Below the pieces are notes generated by a model that saw only the letters and a list, made by a program, of their open reading frames with translations, had not been told where the DNA came from and did not search any database. A program made the translations under genes and the position numbers. DNA of 55,696 nucleotides from contig JANYBS010000128.1 in assembly GCA_025360715.1 (NCBI GenBank), forward strand, positions 1 through 55,696. The letters run 5' to 3'. Shown here piece by piece: positions 35,313 to 44,745 of this stretch. The stretch comes from Candidatus Eiseniibacteriota bacterium (GTDB lineage: Bacteria > Eisenbacteria > RBG-16-71-46). How positions within the stretch are numbered: the stretch's first letter is position 1; every line of letters starts with the position of its first letter.

Positions 35313-37982
35313 TCAGGGCCCGAAGCGCTTCTTCCACTCCGCGAGCGTCTGCAATGCCTGAAGCGGCGTCATGGCATCGGGCTGGATCGCGTCGAGTGCC
35401 CGTTTCAACTCATGCGGTATGGCCTGCGCGGCCGGCGCGGCGTCGAACAAGGGCAATGGCGCGGGCGATCGTGCTGCCTTGGGCTTCTTCCCCGCCGCCT
35501 CCAGATGCTCGACCGTGCGCTCGGCTTCGAGCTCGCTCAGTACCTCACGCGCGCGCGCCAACAGGCTCTCGGGCAGCCCGGCGAGCTTCGCCACATGGAT
35601 GCCGTACGAGCGGTCCGCAGCGCCCTCGTGGATGCGATGCAGGAACACGACGCCGTCGCCCCACTCCTTGACTGCCACATGCACGTTGGCCAGTCGCGGC
35701 AGCTGTTCGGCCAGTTGGGTGAGCTCGTGGTAGTGCGTGGCGAAGATGGTGCGCGGGCGCGGACCGCTGGCCGCATGCAGGTACTCGGTGACCGCCCAAG
35801 CGATCGCGAGACCGTCGTACGTAGCGGTGCCGCGGCCGATCTCGTCGAGCAGCACGAGGGAGCGGCTGGTCGCCGAGCGCAGGATGTCGGCGGTCTCGCC
35901 CATCTCGACCATGAACGTGGACTGCCCCGCGCCCAGCCGGTCGGCCGCACCGACACGGGTGAACAAGCGGTCGACAAGCCCGATGGTCGCGCGGGTGGCC
36001 GGTACATGGCTGCCCGCCTGCGCAAGCAGGACGAGCATGGCGACCTGGCGCAGATAGGTGCTCTTGCCGCCCATGTTCGGGCCCGTGAGCAACAACAACT
36101 GGCGATGTGACGCGTCGAGCCGCACATCGTTGGGCACGAACTCGCCGCGCGGCACGAGTCGCTCCACGACCGGGTGCCGCGCGCCTTCCACCAAGAGCCG
36201 GTCGGAGTCCTCGATCATCGGGCGCACCCACCCATAGCGCGCTGCAGTTTCGGCCAATGACGATTCGGCGTCGAGTCCGCCGAGCGCATCGGCCGATGCC
36301 TGCAACTCGGCGACGAAGCCCGCTGCGAAGGTGCGCAACTCGGCGAAGAGATCGCTTTCGCGCTGACGCAACTTCTCTTCGGCGCCCAGGATCTCGGCCT
36401 CGCGCAATTTGAGCGCTGGCGTCACGTAGCGTTCGGCATTCGTGAGGGTCTGCTTGCGCTCGTAGTCGGCGGGAACTTTGTCCTTCTGCGCATTCGTCAC
36501 TTCGAGGAAGTAACCGAATACTCGGTTGTAGCCCACCTTGAGAGTGCTGATGCCGCTGCGCGCGCGCTCGGTGGTTTCGAGTTGCGCGATCCAGCGCTTG
36601 CCCGAGTGCGCAAGGTCATCCAGCTCATCACGCACCGCATCGAACCCGGCGCGGAAGATGCCGCCCTCTCGCGCCGACACGGGCGGATCCTCGACCAGCG
36701 CCATCATGAGCCGCGCGCGCAGCGCCACCGGCGGCACCAGCCGCCCGCGCGCCGCGACCACGGAGCCACTCGGCAACCCTTCGAGCCCCGCCGCCAGATC
36801 GGGCAACCGTCCGAGCGCCTCGCGGAGCGCGCCAAGATCGCGCGGCGTGGCCTTGCCGCACGCGATGCGCGCCGCAAGACGGTCCAGGTCCGGGAGCCCG
36901 CGCAAGGCTTCACGGAACGCGCCGCGCGGCGCATCGGGTGCGAGCCAGCCGGCGACCGCGTCCTGACGCGCCACGATCCGCTCGAGGCTCAGGAGCGGCC
37001 GCTCGATCCAGCTGCGCAACCGGCGCGAGCCCGGCGCGGTGACCGTGAGGTTCATGTGATGCCACAACGTGTGCCGGGCTTCCCCGCCGGGTTGCGGCGC
37101 GAAGAGTTCCAGATGCCGCGCCGTGGCCGAGTCATAGCGTAGCGCCTCGTCCTCGGTCCAGCGTTCCACGCGCGTCATCTGCAGCGCCGCGCCGCCCTGC
37201 GTGCGATCAAGATAGTCGAGCGCCGCGGCCGCTGCGGCCATGGCGAGAGGCAGGTCGCCGTAGCTCGCCGCGCGCTCCTCGCCCCAGCGTTTGGCCGCGA
37301 CGTGTGCATCGGCGAAGCGCGCCTCGGGAACGGTGGAGCGCGTGCCCGTCTGGCCACCCAGGAGCGCATCGAGCTTCTGCTGCACGTCGTCGCTGACGCC
37401 CGCGGGCAGTAGCCACTCGGCGATCCGCGCACGCGAAGCCACCGTGGGTGCCTCCAGCCAATCGGATTCGGCCAGGCGCACCTCGCCCGTCGACGCATCG
37501 GCGAAGCACCAGCCCACGCGCTGCGCCGTGGGCCAGAGCGCGGCGAGGAAGTTGTGCGAAGCCTCTTCCAGGAACTGATCGCTCGTCACCGAACCCGGCG
37601 TAAGGACTTCCGTGACGCCGCGCTTGACGATGCCCGTGGCCTGAGCCGCGTCCTCGAGTTGGTCGCAGATGGCGATCTTGTGGCCCATGCGTAGCAGTCG
37701 TGCCACGTAAGGGTCGCGCTGGTGCCACGGAATCCCACACATGGGGATCGGTGCGGGATCCTGCTTGTTGCGGCTCGTCAGCGTCAGGCCAAGCAGTCCC
37801 GCCACCTGCACCGCATCCTCGAAGAACAACTCATAGAAATCGCCGATGCGGTAGAACAAGAAAGCGTCGGGGTGCTCTTCCTTGGTGGCCAGATAGTGCC
37901 GCATGACCGGCGTGTTCGCTGCGGCGCTCTGCGCGGCGGCAGCGCCGTCGTAGCGCTTCAACCCGGCCGGAGTCGTGGTCAT
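35313..37982 (-). CDS. mutS: DNA mismatch repair protein MutS
   Basis: 889 aa, full length. Mismatch-binding domain with FLFYRIGDFYELFFEDA (the Phe-x-Glu motif is in GDFYELF), connector and lever domains, Walker A GPNMGGKSTYLRQVA, Walker B LVLLDEIGRGTATYDGLAIA and the helix-turn-helix ATHYHELTQL segment. The C-terminal dimerisation tail (KRALDAIQPDAMTPLQALQT) is present. It partners MutL encoded at 19481. It overlaps the upstream TPR/SPOR gene by 4 bp. Confidence 0.97.
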   Translation of the reverse strand: MTTTPAGLKRYDGAAAAQSAAANTPVMRHYLATKEEHPDAFLFYRIGDFYELFFEDAVQVAGLLGLTLTSRNKQDPAPIPMCGIPWHQRDPYVARLLRMGHKIAICDQLEDAAQATGIVKRGVTEVLTPGSVTSDQFLEEASHNFLAALWPTAQRVGWCFADASTGEVRLAESDWLEAPTVASRARIAEWLLPAGVSDDVQQKLDALLGGQTGTRSTVPEARFADAHVAAKRWGEERAASYGDLPLAMAAAAAALDYLDRTQGGAALQMTRVERWTEDEALRYDSATARHLELFAPQPGGEARHTLWHHMNLTVTAPGSRRLRSWIERPLLSLERIVARQDAVAGWLAPDAPRGAFREALRGLPDLDRLAARIACGKATPRDLGALREALGRLPDLAAGLEGLPSGSVVAARGRLVPPVALRARLMMALVEDPPVSAREGGIFRAGFDAVRDELDDLAHSGKRWIAQLETTERARSGISTLKVGYNRVFGYFLEVTNAQKDKVPADYERKQTLTNAERYVTPALKLREAEILGAEEKLRQRESDLFAELRTFAAGFVAELQASADALGGLDAESSLAETAARYGWVRPMIEDSDRLLVEGARHPVVERLVPRGEFVPNDVRLDASHRQLLLLTGPNMGGKSTYLRQVAMLVLLAQAGSHVPATRATIGLVDRLFTRVGAADRLGAGQSTFMVEMGETADILRSATSRSLVLLDEIGRGTATYDGLAIAWAVTEYLHAASGPRPRTIFATHYHELTQLAEQLPRLANVHVAVKEWGDGVVFLHRIHEGAADRSYGIHVAKLAGLPESLLARAREVLSELEAERTVEHLEAAGKKPKAARSPAPLPLFDAAPAAQAIPHELKRALDAIQPDAMTPLQALQTLAEWKKRFGP

Positions 37983-38857
37983 GGCGTGACCACCTTCCAG
38001 CTCACGCCCAAGGACCGCTCGGCCTTCTCCCCCGCGGTGCGCGCGGCATCTGCACTCGCGAAGCGGCCCAGACGCACGACCCAGACGGTGGCGCGGCCCT
38101 CGGTGCCAGCGCGCTCGGATGCCTCGGTGTCGCTGAAACCCGCCTTGCGCGCGGCGTCCACAAGCGCGAGCGCGCGCGCGCGTTCGCTGAACACACCGAT
38201 CTGCACACTGCGTGCAGCGCTCGCGTTCGCGGCGGGCGTTGCGGCCGGCGCTGGACTCGCAGCAAGTCGCGCCGCCTCGAGGCTGGCGGGGTGGTCCCGC
38301 GCAAGCTGCAGACGCGCCCGGCGGGCGTCGTCCTCGTGCTTGAGCGATCCGCCCAGCGCCGCGATGCGTTCCAGCGCGGCGGGGGCCGCTTCACCGGCGT
38401 CAGCCGTGACCACCAACTGGTACGCGGCGAATGCCTTGTCGGGACGCGACTCGGCCTCGAGCGCCTGCGCGATGCCCAATTGCGCGAGCGCAGTGCGCGA
38501 GGGTGCGTCGTGGATCGCGGCAGCGAAAGCCTGGCGCGCGGCGGCGGGCTGGCCTGCGCCCAGCAGGCTCACGCCCGCACGGTATCGCGCATCGCCGCGG
38601 GACTCGCCCGAGCGCCGGTCGGCAGCGCGCGTGAAGGCATCGGCGGCCTGCCGGTATTCGCCGCGCGCATGGTGCAACTGGCCAAGCAGGAATGCGGCAT
38701 CCGCCGGCGACATGCCCGGCCGCGGATGCGCCTCGAGCGCCATGAGGATGCGCGGCAGGCTGTCGACGGGCGTGTTGGCGGGCAGCAATGAGCCCGCTGC
38801 TTGTGGCGGCATGGTAGCGGTCAGGCTGGCGACGAGAAGCAGGCTCGGGAGCGACAT
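37979..38857 (-). CDS. Secreted TPR and SPOR-domain protein
   Basis: 292 aa. Signal peptide MSLPSLLLVASLTATM, tetratricopeptide repeats (AAFLLGQLHHARGEYRQAAD, DARYRAGVSLLGAGQPAAA), an Ala/Pro linker (ASPAPAATPAANAS) and a C-terminal SPOR-like domain (SVQIGVFSERARALALVDAA, VWVVRLGRFASADAARTAGE). SPOR domains bind denuded septal peptidoglycan, suggesting a role at division sites. The start lies nine bases after a TATGCT box, another possible leaderless case. Confidence 0.85.
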   Translation of the reverse strand: MSLPSLLLVASLTATMPPQAAGSLLPANTPVDSLPRILMALEAHPRPGMSPADAAFLLGQLHHARGEYRQAADAFTRAADRRSGESRGDARYRAGVSLLGAGQPAAARQAFAAAIHDAPSRTALAQLGIAQALEAESRPDKAFAAYQLVVTADAGEAAPAALERIAALGGSLKHEDDARRARLQLARDHPASLEAARLAASPAPAATPAANASAARSVQIGVFSERARALALVDAARKAGFSDTEASERAGTEGRATVWVVRLGRFASADAARTAGEKAERSLGVSWKVVTP

Positions 38858-38958
38858 GGGCCGCGAAGCATAAGGCGGCAGCCTCGTGGCCGCCACTGCG
38901 GGCCGCAGCTGCCCTGGTTGGGAGCCGAGCGCTCCGCATTGCACCCCCCAGAACATCA

Positions 38959-38986
38959 GAGCCGGCTCGATCGCTCGAGCCGGCTC
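38959..38986 (-). terminator. Perfect hairpin terminator after rpsA
   Basis: GAGCCGGCTCGA (38959-38970), loop TCGC, and the exact complement TCGAGCCGGCTC (38975-38986). Outer arms AACATC (38952-38957) and GATGTT (38991-38996) can extend the stem across an internal loop. It lies 24 bases past the rpsA stop. Confidence 0.8.
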
Positions 38987-39009
38987 CGGGGATGTTTCGG
39001 TGGCGGCGA

Positions 39010-40809
39010 CTACTCGTCGACCACCACTTCATCTTCCTTCAGCTTCGGCGTGGCGTCCTCGACCGGCGGGTTGGCCGCGATGCGCGCGCGCACCTGGTTC
39101 CGCTTGGAGGTCCACTCCGCGAGGGCGATGTCATCCTGCTCGACGAGCCACGCCTTGACGCTGAGGATGAGCCGGTGATTCGGCACATCGACGCGCGTCA
39201 CCTTCATCGTGAGCGTCTCGCCGATCTCGAAGGCGTCGTTCGGACGCTTGAGGTCGTCGAGGCCGAGTTGCGACAACGGGATGAAGCCCTCGATGCCGTC
39301 GCCGAGATCGACGATGGCGCCACGGTCGAACAAGCGGTTCACCGTGCCGTTCAGTTCCATGCCGGACGGGAAACGCTCCGCCAGCAACGGCCACGGATCA
39401 TCGGACACCTGCTTGAGACCGAGGCTGATGCGCCGGTGCTCCTTGTCGATCGACAGAACCACGACCTCGACCGCATCACCCTTCTTGAGCACTTCGCTCG
39501 GGTGCGCGACACGCTTGGTCCACGACATGTCGGAGACATGCACGAGACCATCGATGCCCTCTTCGAGCTCCACGAAGGCGCCGAAGTTGGTGAGATTGCG
39601 GACCTTGCCCTTGACGCGCATGCCCGGCGGGTATTTCTGGTCGAGCGTGAGCCAGGGATCCGGCTCCACCTGCTTGAGGCCGAGCGAGATCTTCTCGTTG
39701 GCCTTGTCGACCTTGAGCACGACCGCTTCGATGATGTCGCCGATGTTCACGACCTTGGAAGGATGACGCACGTGACGCGTCCACGACATCTCGCTCACGT
39801 GGATCAGGCCCTCGATGCCCTTCTCGAGCTCGACGAACGCGCCGTAATCCGTGATCGAGACGACCTTGCCCTTGATGCGATCGCCGACCTTGTACTTCTC
39901 CTCGACGCCTTCCCACGGATACGCCTCGAGCTGCTTGAGGCCGAGCGAGATACGCTCCTTCTCCGGGTCGAAGTTGAGGACCTTCACGCGCACCTTGTCA
40001 CCGATCTTGACAAGCTCCGAGGGGTGCTGGACACGGCCCCACGACATGTCGGTGATGTGCAGCAGGCCGTCGATACCGCCCAGGTCCACGAACGCACCGA
40101 AGTCGGTGATGTTCTTGACCTGGCCCTCGCGGATCTGGTCTTTCGCCAGGTCCTTGAGGATCGTGGCCTTCATGCGGTCGCGCTCCTCTTCGAGCACGGC
40201 ACGGCGGGACACGACGATGTTCCGGCGGCGCTTGTTGAGCTTGATGATCTTGACCGAGACAGTCTGGCCCAGCAGTGCATCGACATTCTGGACCTGGCGA
40301 AGCGCGATCTGCGAGCCGGGCAGGAATGCCTCGACGCCGTAGAGATCGACGACCACGCCGCCCTTGATCTTGCGGATGAGCTTGCCCTCGACGACCTGGC
40401 CGTTGTCATGGGCTTCCTTGACGCGATCCCAGACACGGACGAAGTCGGCGCGCTGCTTGGAGAGGACGACCAGGCCGTCCTGGTTCTCCATCTTCTCGAG
40501 GAACACCTCGAGGACGTCGCCGACTTTGATGCTCGAAGGATCGGAGAACTCGCTCAGCGAGATGATGCCTTCTGACTTGAATCCCACGTCCACCAGCACA
40601 TCCTTGTCGTCGACCGACAGGACCGTGCCACGCACGATCTCGCCTTCGGCGATGGACTGCATGGATTCTTCGTACTGCCCGAACAACGCGGTGCGCTGCT
40701 CAGGAGTAAGCTCCTCTTCTTCCTCGTAATTGAGGGGGACGAGCGGAAGCGCGGGTGCCCGCCGGGTCTTCGGGGCGGGGGTAGGGTCCTTCTCGGTTGC
40801 ATCGATCAT
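39010..40809 (-). CDS. rpsA: 30S ribosomal protein S1
   Basis: 599 aa with six S1 (OB-fold) repeats; repeats three to six are clearest: VKNITDFGAFVDLGGIDGLL, VVSITDYGAFVELEKGIEGL, VRNLTNFGAFVELEEGIDGL and VNRLFDRGAIVDLGDGIEGF. Each has the HISDM/HVSDMSW-type continuation. The acidic tail (EDEVVVDE) is common. S1 recruits mRNA to the 30S subunit. AGGAGG lies about 13 bases before the ATG. The order cmk-plsC-rpsA is widely conserved. Confidence 0.97.
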   Translation of the reverse strand: MIDATEKDPTPAPKTRRAPALPLVPLNYEEEEELTPEQRTALFGQYEESMQSIAEGEIVRGTVLSVDDKDVLVDVGFKSEGIISLSEFSDPSSIKVGDVLEVFLEKMENQDGLVVLSKQRADFVRVWDRVKEAHDNGQVVEGKLIRKIKGGVVVDLYGVEAFLPGSQIALRQVQNVDALLGQTVSVKIIKLNKRRRNIVVSRRAVLEEERDRMKATILKDLAKDQIREGQVKNITDFGAFVDLGGIDGLLHITDMSWGRVQHPSELVKIGDKVRVKVLNFDPEKERISLGLKQLEAYPWEGVEEKYKVGDRIKGKVVSITDYGAFVELEKGIEGLIHVSEMSWTRHVRHPSKVVNIGDIIEAVVLKVDKANEKISLGLKQVEPDPWLTLDQKYPPGMRVKGKVRNLTNFGAFVELEEGIDGLVHVSDMSWTKRVAHPSEVLKKGDAVEVVVLSIDKEHRRISLGLKQVSDDPWPLLAERFPSGMELNGTVNRLFDRGAIVDLGDGIEGFIPLSQLGLDDLKRPNDAFEIGETLTMKVTRVDVPNHRLILSVKAWLVEQDDIALAEWTSKRNQVRARIAANPPVEDATPKLKEDEVVVDE

Positions 40810-40876
40810 GTGTTTCTACGACCTCCTGGTACTATCGAGATATGGGGCCGGCTTGGCCGTCCCCGGACAGCTGATT

Positions 40877-41500
40877 TCATTCGAATGCCGCTTTGAGCGT
40901 GGCGATGTCCTGCATCACGCCGCTGCCGACACTCTGGTAGAGCGCGCGTCCGGGTTCGAGCCCGGCATCCGCGCCTGCCATCTCCTGCCACGTCTTCACC
41001 GGCCCGAACGCCACCTTGAGCTTGGTGCGACGTAGCAGCCAACCACCGGGCCGGTCACTTCCCGAGATGAAGCAAGGCAGGATGCGCGCGTTCGATGCGA
41101 CGGCGAGCATGCCGACCCCGGGACGTGCCGGGTGAAGCCTGCCATCGCGCATCCGGCTCCCCTCGGGGAACATGATGAGTGCGTGCCCGTGCTTGAGCAC
41201 GTCGATGGCTCGTGACAGCCCGCTCAAGTCCGCCATCCCCCGACGGATCGGGATGGAGTTGAAGAAGCGGATGAGCGAACCGAACACTGGCGGACGGAAC
41301 AACTCCTCCTTGGCGAGGTAGTGAAGTTCGCGTACCACCGCGGTCCCGATCAGTGGCGGGTCGAAGAATGAGATGTGATTGGAGGCGACGATGAGGCCGC
41401 CATCCATGGGCACATGTTCACGCCCCCGCACCTCCCAACCGGTGCAGGCACCCAAGACACCACTGAGCACAAACCGCGAAGCAGTATAGACCAGTCCCAC
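40877..41500 (-). CDS. plsC: 1-acyl-sn-glycerol-3-phosphate acyltransferase (PlsC family)
   Basis: 207 aa. The two catalytic motifs are ASNHISFFDPPLIG (H-x4-D) and IMFPEGSRMRDG; IPIRRG is the third conserved block. It forms phosphatidic acid. The GTG start at 41500 has TAGGAGA upstream. Function fits plsY and gpsA elsewhere in the window. Confidence 0.93.
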   Translation of the reverse strand: MGLVYTASRFVLSGVLGACTGWEVRGREHVPMDGGLIVASNHISFFDPPLIGTAVVRELHYLAKEELFRPPVFGSLIRFFNSIPIRRGMADLSGLSRAIDVLKHGHALIMFPEGSRMRDGRLHPARPGVGMLAVASNARILPCFISGSDRPGGWLLRRTKLKVAFGPVKTWQEMAGADAGLEPGRALYQSVGSGVMQDIATLKAAFE

Positions 41501-41597
41501 CGTATCTCCTAGCGTCCCTGGACCCGCCCGAGGACGGCTCCACGTGCGTTTTCGGCCACCGCCGGCCGCGCCACGAGCCCGGAGAGCCGCTGGCGGT

Positions 41598-42290
41598 TCA
41601 AGCGGTCCCCCGCACGGCCTCGTATGCGGGATGGGACTGAACGACCCGGAGGACCGCCTGGACCTGTGCTTCCATGCTCAACCCCGACGTATCCACGTGC
41701 AGTGCGCCATCGGCGGCCATGAGCGGGCTATCCTCGCGGCTGCGATCGCGGCTGTCGCGGCGCTCCAGGTCTTCGCGGACCGCCTCCACGCCTACCGCGA
41801 TCCCCCGCGTCTGCAGCTCGCGGCAACGGCGCGCAGCGCGCGTGTCCAGATCCGCGTCGAGGTAGATCTTCACCTCGGCATCGGGGAATACCACGGTGCC
41901 CAGGTCACGCCCCTCGCCCACGAGCGGACCGGCCTCGCGAATCTGGCGCTGCCATGCCACCAGCAGGCGGCGAACCTCTGGGATGGCGGCCACTCGCGAC
42001 GCCAACTCGCTCACCTCGGGGGTGCGGATGGCATCGGTCACGTCACGGCCGTCGAGCGTGAGGTGTGCGCGCGAGGGCGAGCCGCTGACCTCGATGCGAC
42101 TGGCCTGAGCCACGGCCAGCACCGCGGCGGGATCCTCGGGGCCTGCGCCACGTTCCAGCACGGCCAACGCGAGTGCGCGATAGAACGCTCCGGTATCCAG
42201 GTAGCGAAAGCCCAGGCGTTCGGCGAGCATCCGGGCGGTGGTGCTCTTCCCCGCTGCCGACGGGCCATCGATCGTGACGACGAAGCTCAT
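41598..42290 (-). CDS. cmk: Cytidylate kinase
   Basis: 230 aa. P-loop IDGPSAAGKSTTARMLAERL, LDTGAFYRALALAVL, the CMP-binding segment VGEGRDLGTVVFPDAEVKIY (GRD motif) and the lid RDSRDRSREDSPL are all present. It phosphorylates CMP and dCMP. It overlaps aroA by 4 bp (ATGA). Confidence 0.97.
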   Translation of the reverse strand: MSFVVTIDGPSAAGKSTTARMLAERLGFRYLDTGAFYRALALAVLERGAGPEDPAAVLAVAQASRIEVSGSPSRAHLTLDGRDVTDAIRTPEVSELASRVAAIPEVRRLLVAWQRQIREAGPLVGEGRDLGTVVFPDAEVKIYLDADLDTRAARRCRELQTRGIAVGVEAVREDLERRDSRDRSREDSPLMAADGALHVDTSGLSMEAQVQAVLRVVQSHPAYEAVRGTA

Positions 42291-43600
42291 GCCACCTCTT
42301 CGACGTCAGCGCCAAGCAACGCGAGCGTGTCGAAGAACGCCGGAAAGGATGTGGCGACACTGCTCACATCATCGAAGGTCATCGCTTCGCGCGTCCGGCA
42401 GCCGAGCGCCGCGAACGCCATGACGATGCGGTGATCCCGGTGGGCTTCGATATGCGCGCCGCGCACCGGCGCGCCCGTGACCTCGAGGCCATCGGGAAGT
42501 TCGCGCACCGGCGCGCCGACCGCGGCGAGATTCCGCGCGAGCGCCACGATCCGGTCGCTCTCCTTCACGCGCAACTCCGAAGCGCCCGTCAGGCGCGATG
42601 TGCCTTCGGCCGCGGTCGCAGCGATGATCCACGCGGGCGCTTCGTCGATCAGGCGCGGCACCCATTCGGTGGGCACATCGAAGGCCCGCAGTTTCTCGGG
42701 GCCACGCACGGTCACGTCGGCCACCGGCTCACCGCATTCGACGCGCGGGCGGGCGTGACTCACCTGCGCCCCCATGGCCTGGAGCACGTCGAGGAGGCCC
42801 GAGCGTGTGGGATTGGTGTTGACGCCCATCACGGTGACCTCGGCGCCTGGTGCCGAAGCCGCTGCAGCCAGCAGGAACGAGGCCGCCGACAGGTCACCGG
42901 GGATGCGTAGCGAAGTTCCGCGCAGCCGCGTCCCGCCTTGCACCGTGACCGCGCGACCACCGTTCGCGAACGTCTGGATCTGCAGAGCCGCGCCGAACAG
43001 CGGCAGCATGCGCTCGGTATGATCGCGCGCAGGCCCAGGCAGTACGACGCGCGTCTCCCCTGCGGCCGTGAGTGCGGCAAGCAGCACACACGTGGCGACC
43101 TGTGCGCTCGCCACCGGGGACTCATACGCGATCCCGGTGAGCGGCCCGCCCGTGATGGACAGCGGCGGCAGGCGGTCTTCGCGCGCCGAGATACCGGCGC
43201 CCATGAGTCGCAGCGGCGCCATGATCCGCGCCATCGGCCGGCGGCTGAGGGATTCATCGCCGGTCAAAGACGAATCAAACTCTTGTCCGGCAAGGATGCC
43301 CGCCAGCAGCCGCATCGTGGTGCCGGAGTTCCCGCACTCGATCGGCCCGTCGGGCGCGCGCATGCGAAGGTCGCGACCGCCGATCCGAAGTGAGGTCTCG
43401 TCGCGCTGCACGAGCGCACCCAGCATCTCGGCGGCGGCAAGCGAGTGCTCGCAGTCCTCGCCGTCGTTCGCATCGAGCACGGCGGTGACACCCGAAGCGA
43501 TCGCGCCGAAAAGGTAAGCACGGTGGGTGATCGACTTATCCCCCGGCGCGGCAAAGTCGCCAGCGAGCGTGCGGCCTTGGCGGATGCGGTACGAGCCCAT
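42287..43600 (-). CDS. aroA: 3-phosphoshikimate 1-carboxyvinyltransferase (EPSP synthase)
   Basis: 437 aa. GDKSITHRAYLFGAIA (shikimate-3-phosphate and PEP binding Lys-Ser), CGNSGTTMRLLAGILAGQEF, SAQVATCVLLAAL and RVKESDRI are the signature blocks. It is the sixth step of the shikimate pathway. It lies 11 bases after hisC. Confidence 0.97.
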   Translation of the reverse strand: MGSYRIRQGRTLAGDFAAPGDKSITHRAYLFGAIASGVTAVLDANDGEDCEHSLAAAEMLGALVQRDETSLRIGGRDLRMRAPDGPIECGNSGTTMRLLAGILAGQEFDSSLTGDESLSRRPMARIMAPLRLMGAGISAREDRLPPLSITGGPLTGIAYESPVASAQVATCVLLAALTAAGETRVVLPGPARDHTERMLPLFGAALQIQTFANGGRAVTVQGGTRLRGTSLRIPGDLSAASFLLAAAASAPGAEVTVMGVNTNPTRSGLLDVLQAMGAQVSHARPRVECGEPVADVTVRGPEKLRAFDVPTEWVPRLIDEAPAWIIAATAAEGTSRLTGASELRVKESDRIVALARNLAAVGAPVRELPDGLEVTGAPVRGAHIEAHRDHRIVMAFAALGCRTREAMTFDDVSSVATSFPAFFDTLALLGADVEEVA

Positions 43601-43611
43601 GCGCGCGGCCC

Positions 43612-44745
43612 TCAGTGCGCTGCGCGTGTCACGGGCGCCGGTAGCAGGGTGCGCAGCGCCGCCAGCAGGCGCGCGTTCTCCTCGGGTAAGCCGACCGTGA
43701 TGCGTGAGTAGTGGGGATCGACGCCGAAAGCGGTGAGCGGCCGCATGATCAGCCCTTCACGCTCGAGCGCGGCGCACAGCGGCGGACAATCGACCGCGAA
43801 ACGGCAGAACAGGAAGTTGCCGTGGCTTTCGCGCACATGCACGCCCAGCGCGCGCAGGCCATCGGCCAAGGGACCCATGGCGTCGCGATTCGCGGTGACA
43901 CTGCGGGAGATCTGCGCCTCGTCGGCCAGGCTCGCCAAGGCGGCTTCCTGCGCCATGCCATTCGCGTTGAAAGGTTGGCGAATGCGCTCGAACACACTCG
44001 CAAGCTCGGGGCGCATCACGCCGTAGCCGATGCGCAAGGACGCCAGGGCGTGCGCCTTGCTGAACGTCCGCAGCACGATCAGCGGGCGATGCGACAACGC
44101 ATCCACAAGGCGGACCGCATCGGGGTACGCGGGATCGTGCGCGAATTCGTGATAAGCCTCATCGATGATCACGCAGACGTCATCGGGCACGCGCGCAAGG
44201 AACGCATCGAGTTCGGCAGCGCGCACGATGTCGCCCGTGGGATTGTTCGGGCTGCACAGGAAGACCATGCGTGTGCGCGGCGTGATGGCCGCGAGCATGC
44301 CTTCGAGGTCGATGCCCCAGTCGGCGCCCTTCACCAGCACCGGCACTCCGCCAGCGGCGCGCACCGCGATCGGGTACATGAGGAAGCTCGGATGATGGAT
44401 CACCGCTTCGTCCCCCGGGCGGACGAATGCCTGGGTGGCGAGCAGGATCATCTCGTTGCTGCCGCACGTGGGCACGACATGCGCGGGCGTCACCCCCAGC
44501 TTGGTGGCGAGTGCTTCACGCAGGCGCACAGCGCCGGCATCGGCATAGCGATGCATGTGCGCAGCCGCCGCGCGCACGGCCTCGATCGCTCGCGGCGAAG
44601 GGCCGAGCGGATTCTCGTTCGATGCGAATTTCAAGATCTGATCCAGCGCATGCTCACGGTGCAGCGCTTCGAGTGTGCGCCCCGCGACATACGGGGCGAT
44701 CTCGAGCAATTCCGGACGGACCAAGGACGTGAGCGGGCGGGTCAT
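43612..44745 (-). CDS. hisC: Histidinol-phosphate aminotransferase
   Basis: 377 aa PLP-dependent class I/II aminotransferase. FASNENPLGPSPRAIEAVR near the N-terminus, NNPTGD, IDEAYHEF and the PLP-binding Lys in RTFSKAHALASLRIGYG are typical of HisC. Because it sits next to aroA, it may also serve as an aromatic aminotransferase. It overlaps the PilZ gene by 4 bp. Confidence 0.95.
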   Translation of the reverse strand: MTRPLTSLVRPELLEIAPYVAGRTLEALHREHALDQILKFASNENPLGPSPRAIEAVRAAAAHMHRYADAGAVRLREALATKLGVTPAHVVPTCGSNEMILLATQAFVRPGDEAVIHHPSFLMYPIAVRAAGGVPVLVKGADWGIDLEGMLAAITPRTRMVFLCSPNNPTGDIVRAAELDAFLARVPDDVCVIIDEAYHEFAHDPAYPDAVRLVDALSHRPLIVLRTFSKAHALASLRIGYGVMRPELASVFERIRQPFNANGMAQEAALASLADEAQISRSVTANRDAMGPLADGLRALGVHVRESHGNFLFCRFAVDCPPLCAALEREGLIMRPLTAFGVDPHYSRITVGLPEENARLLAALRTLLPAPVTRAAH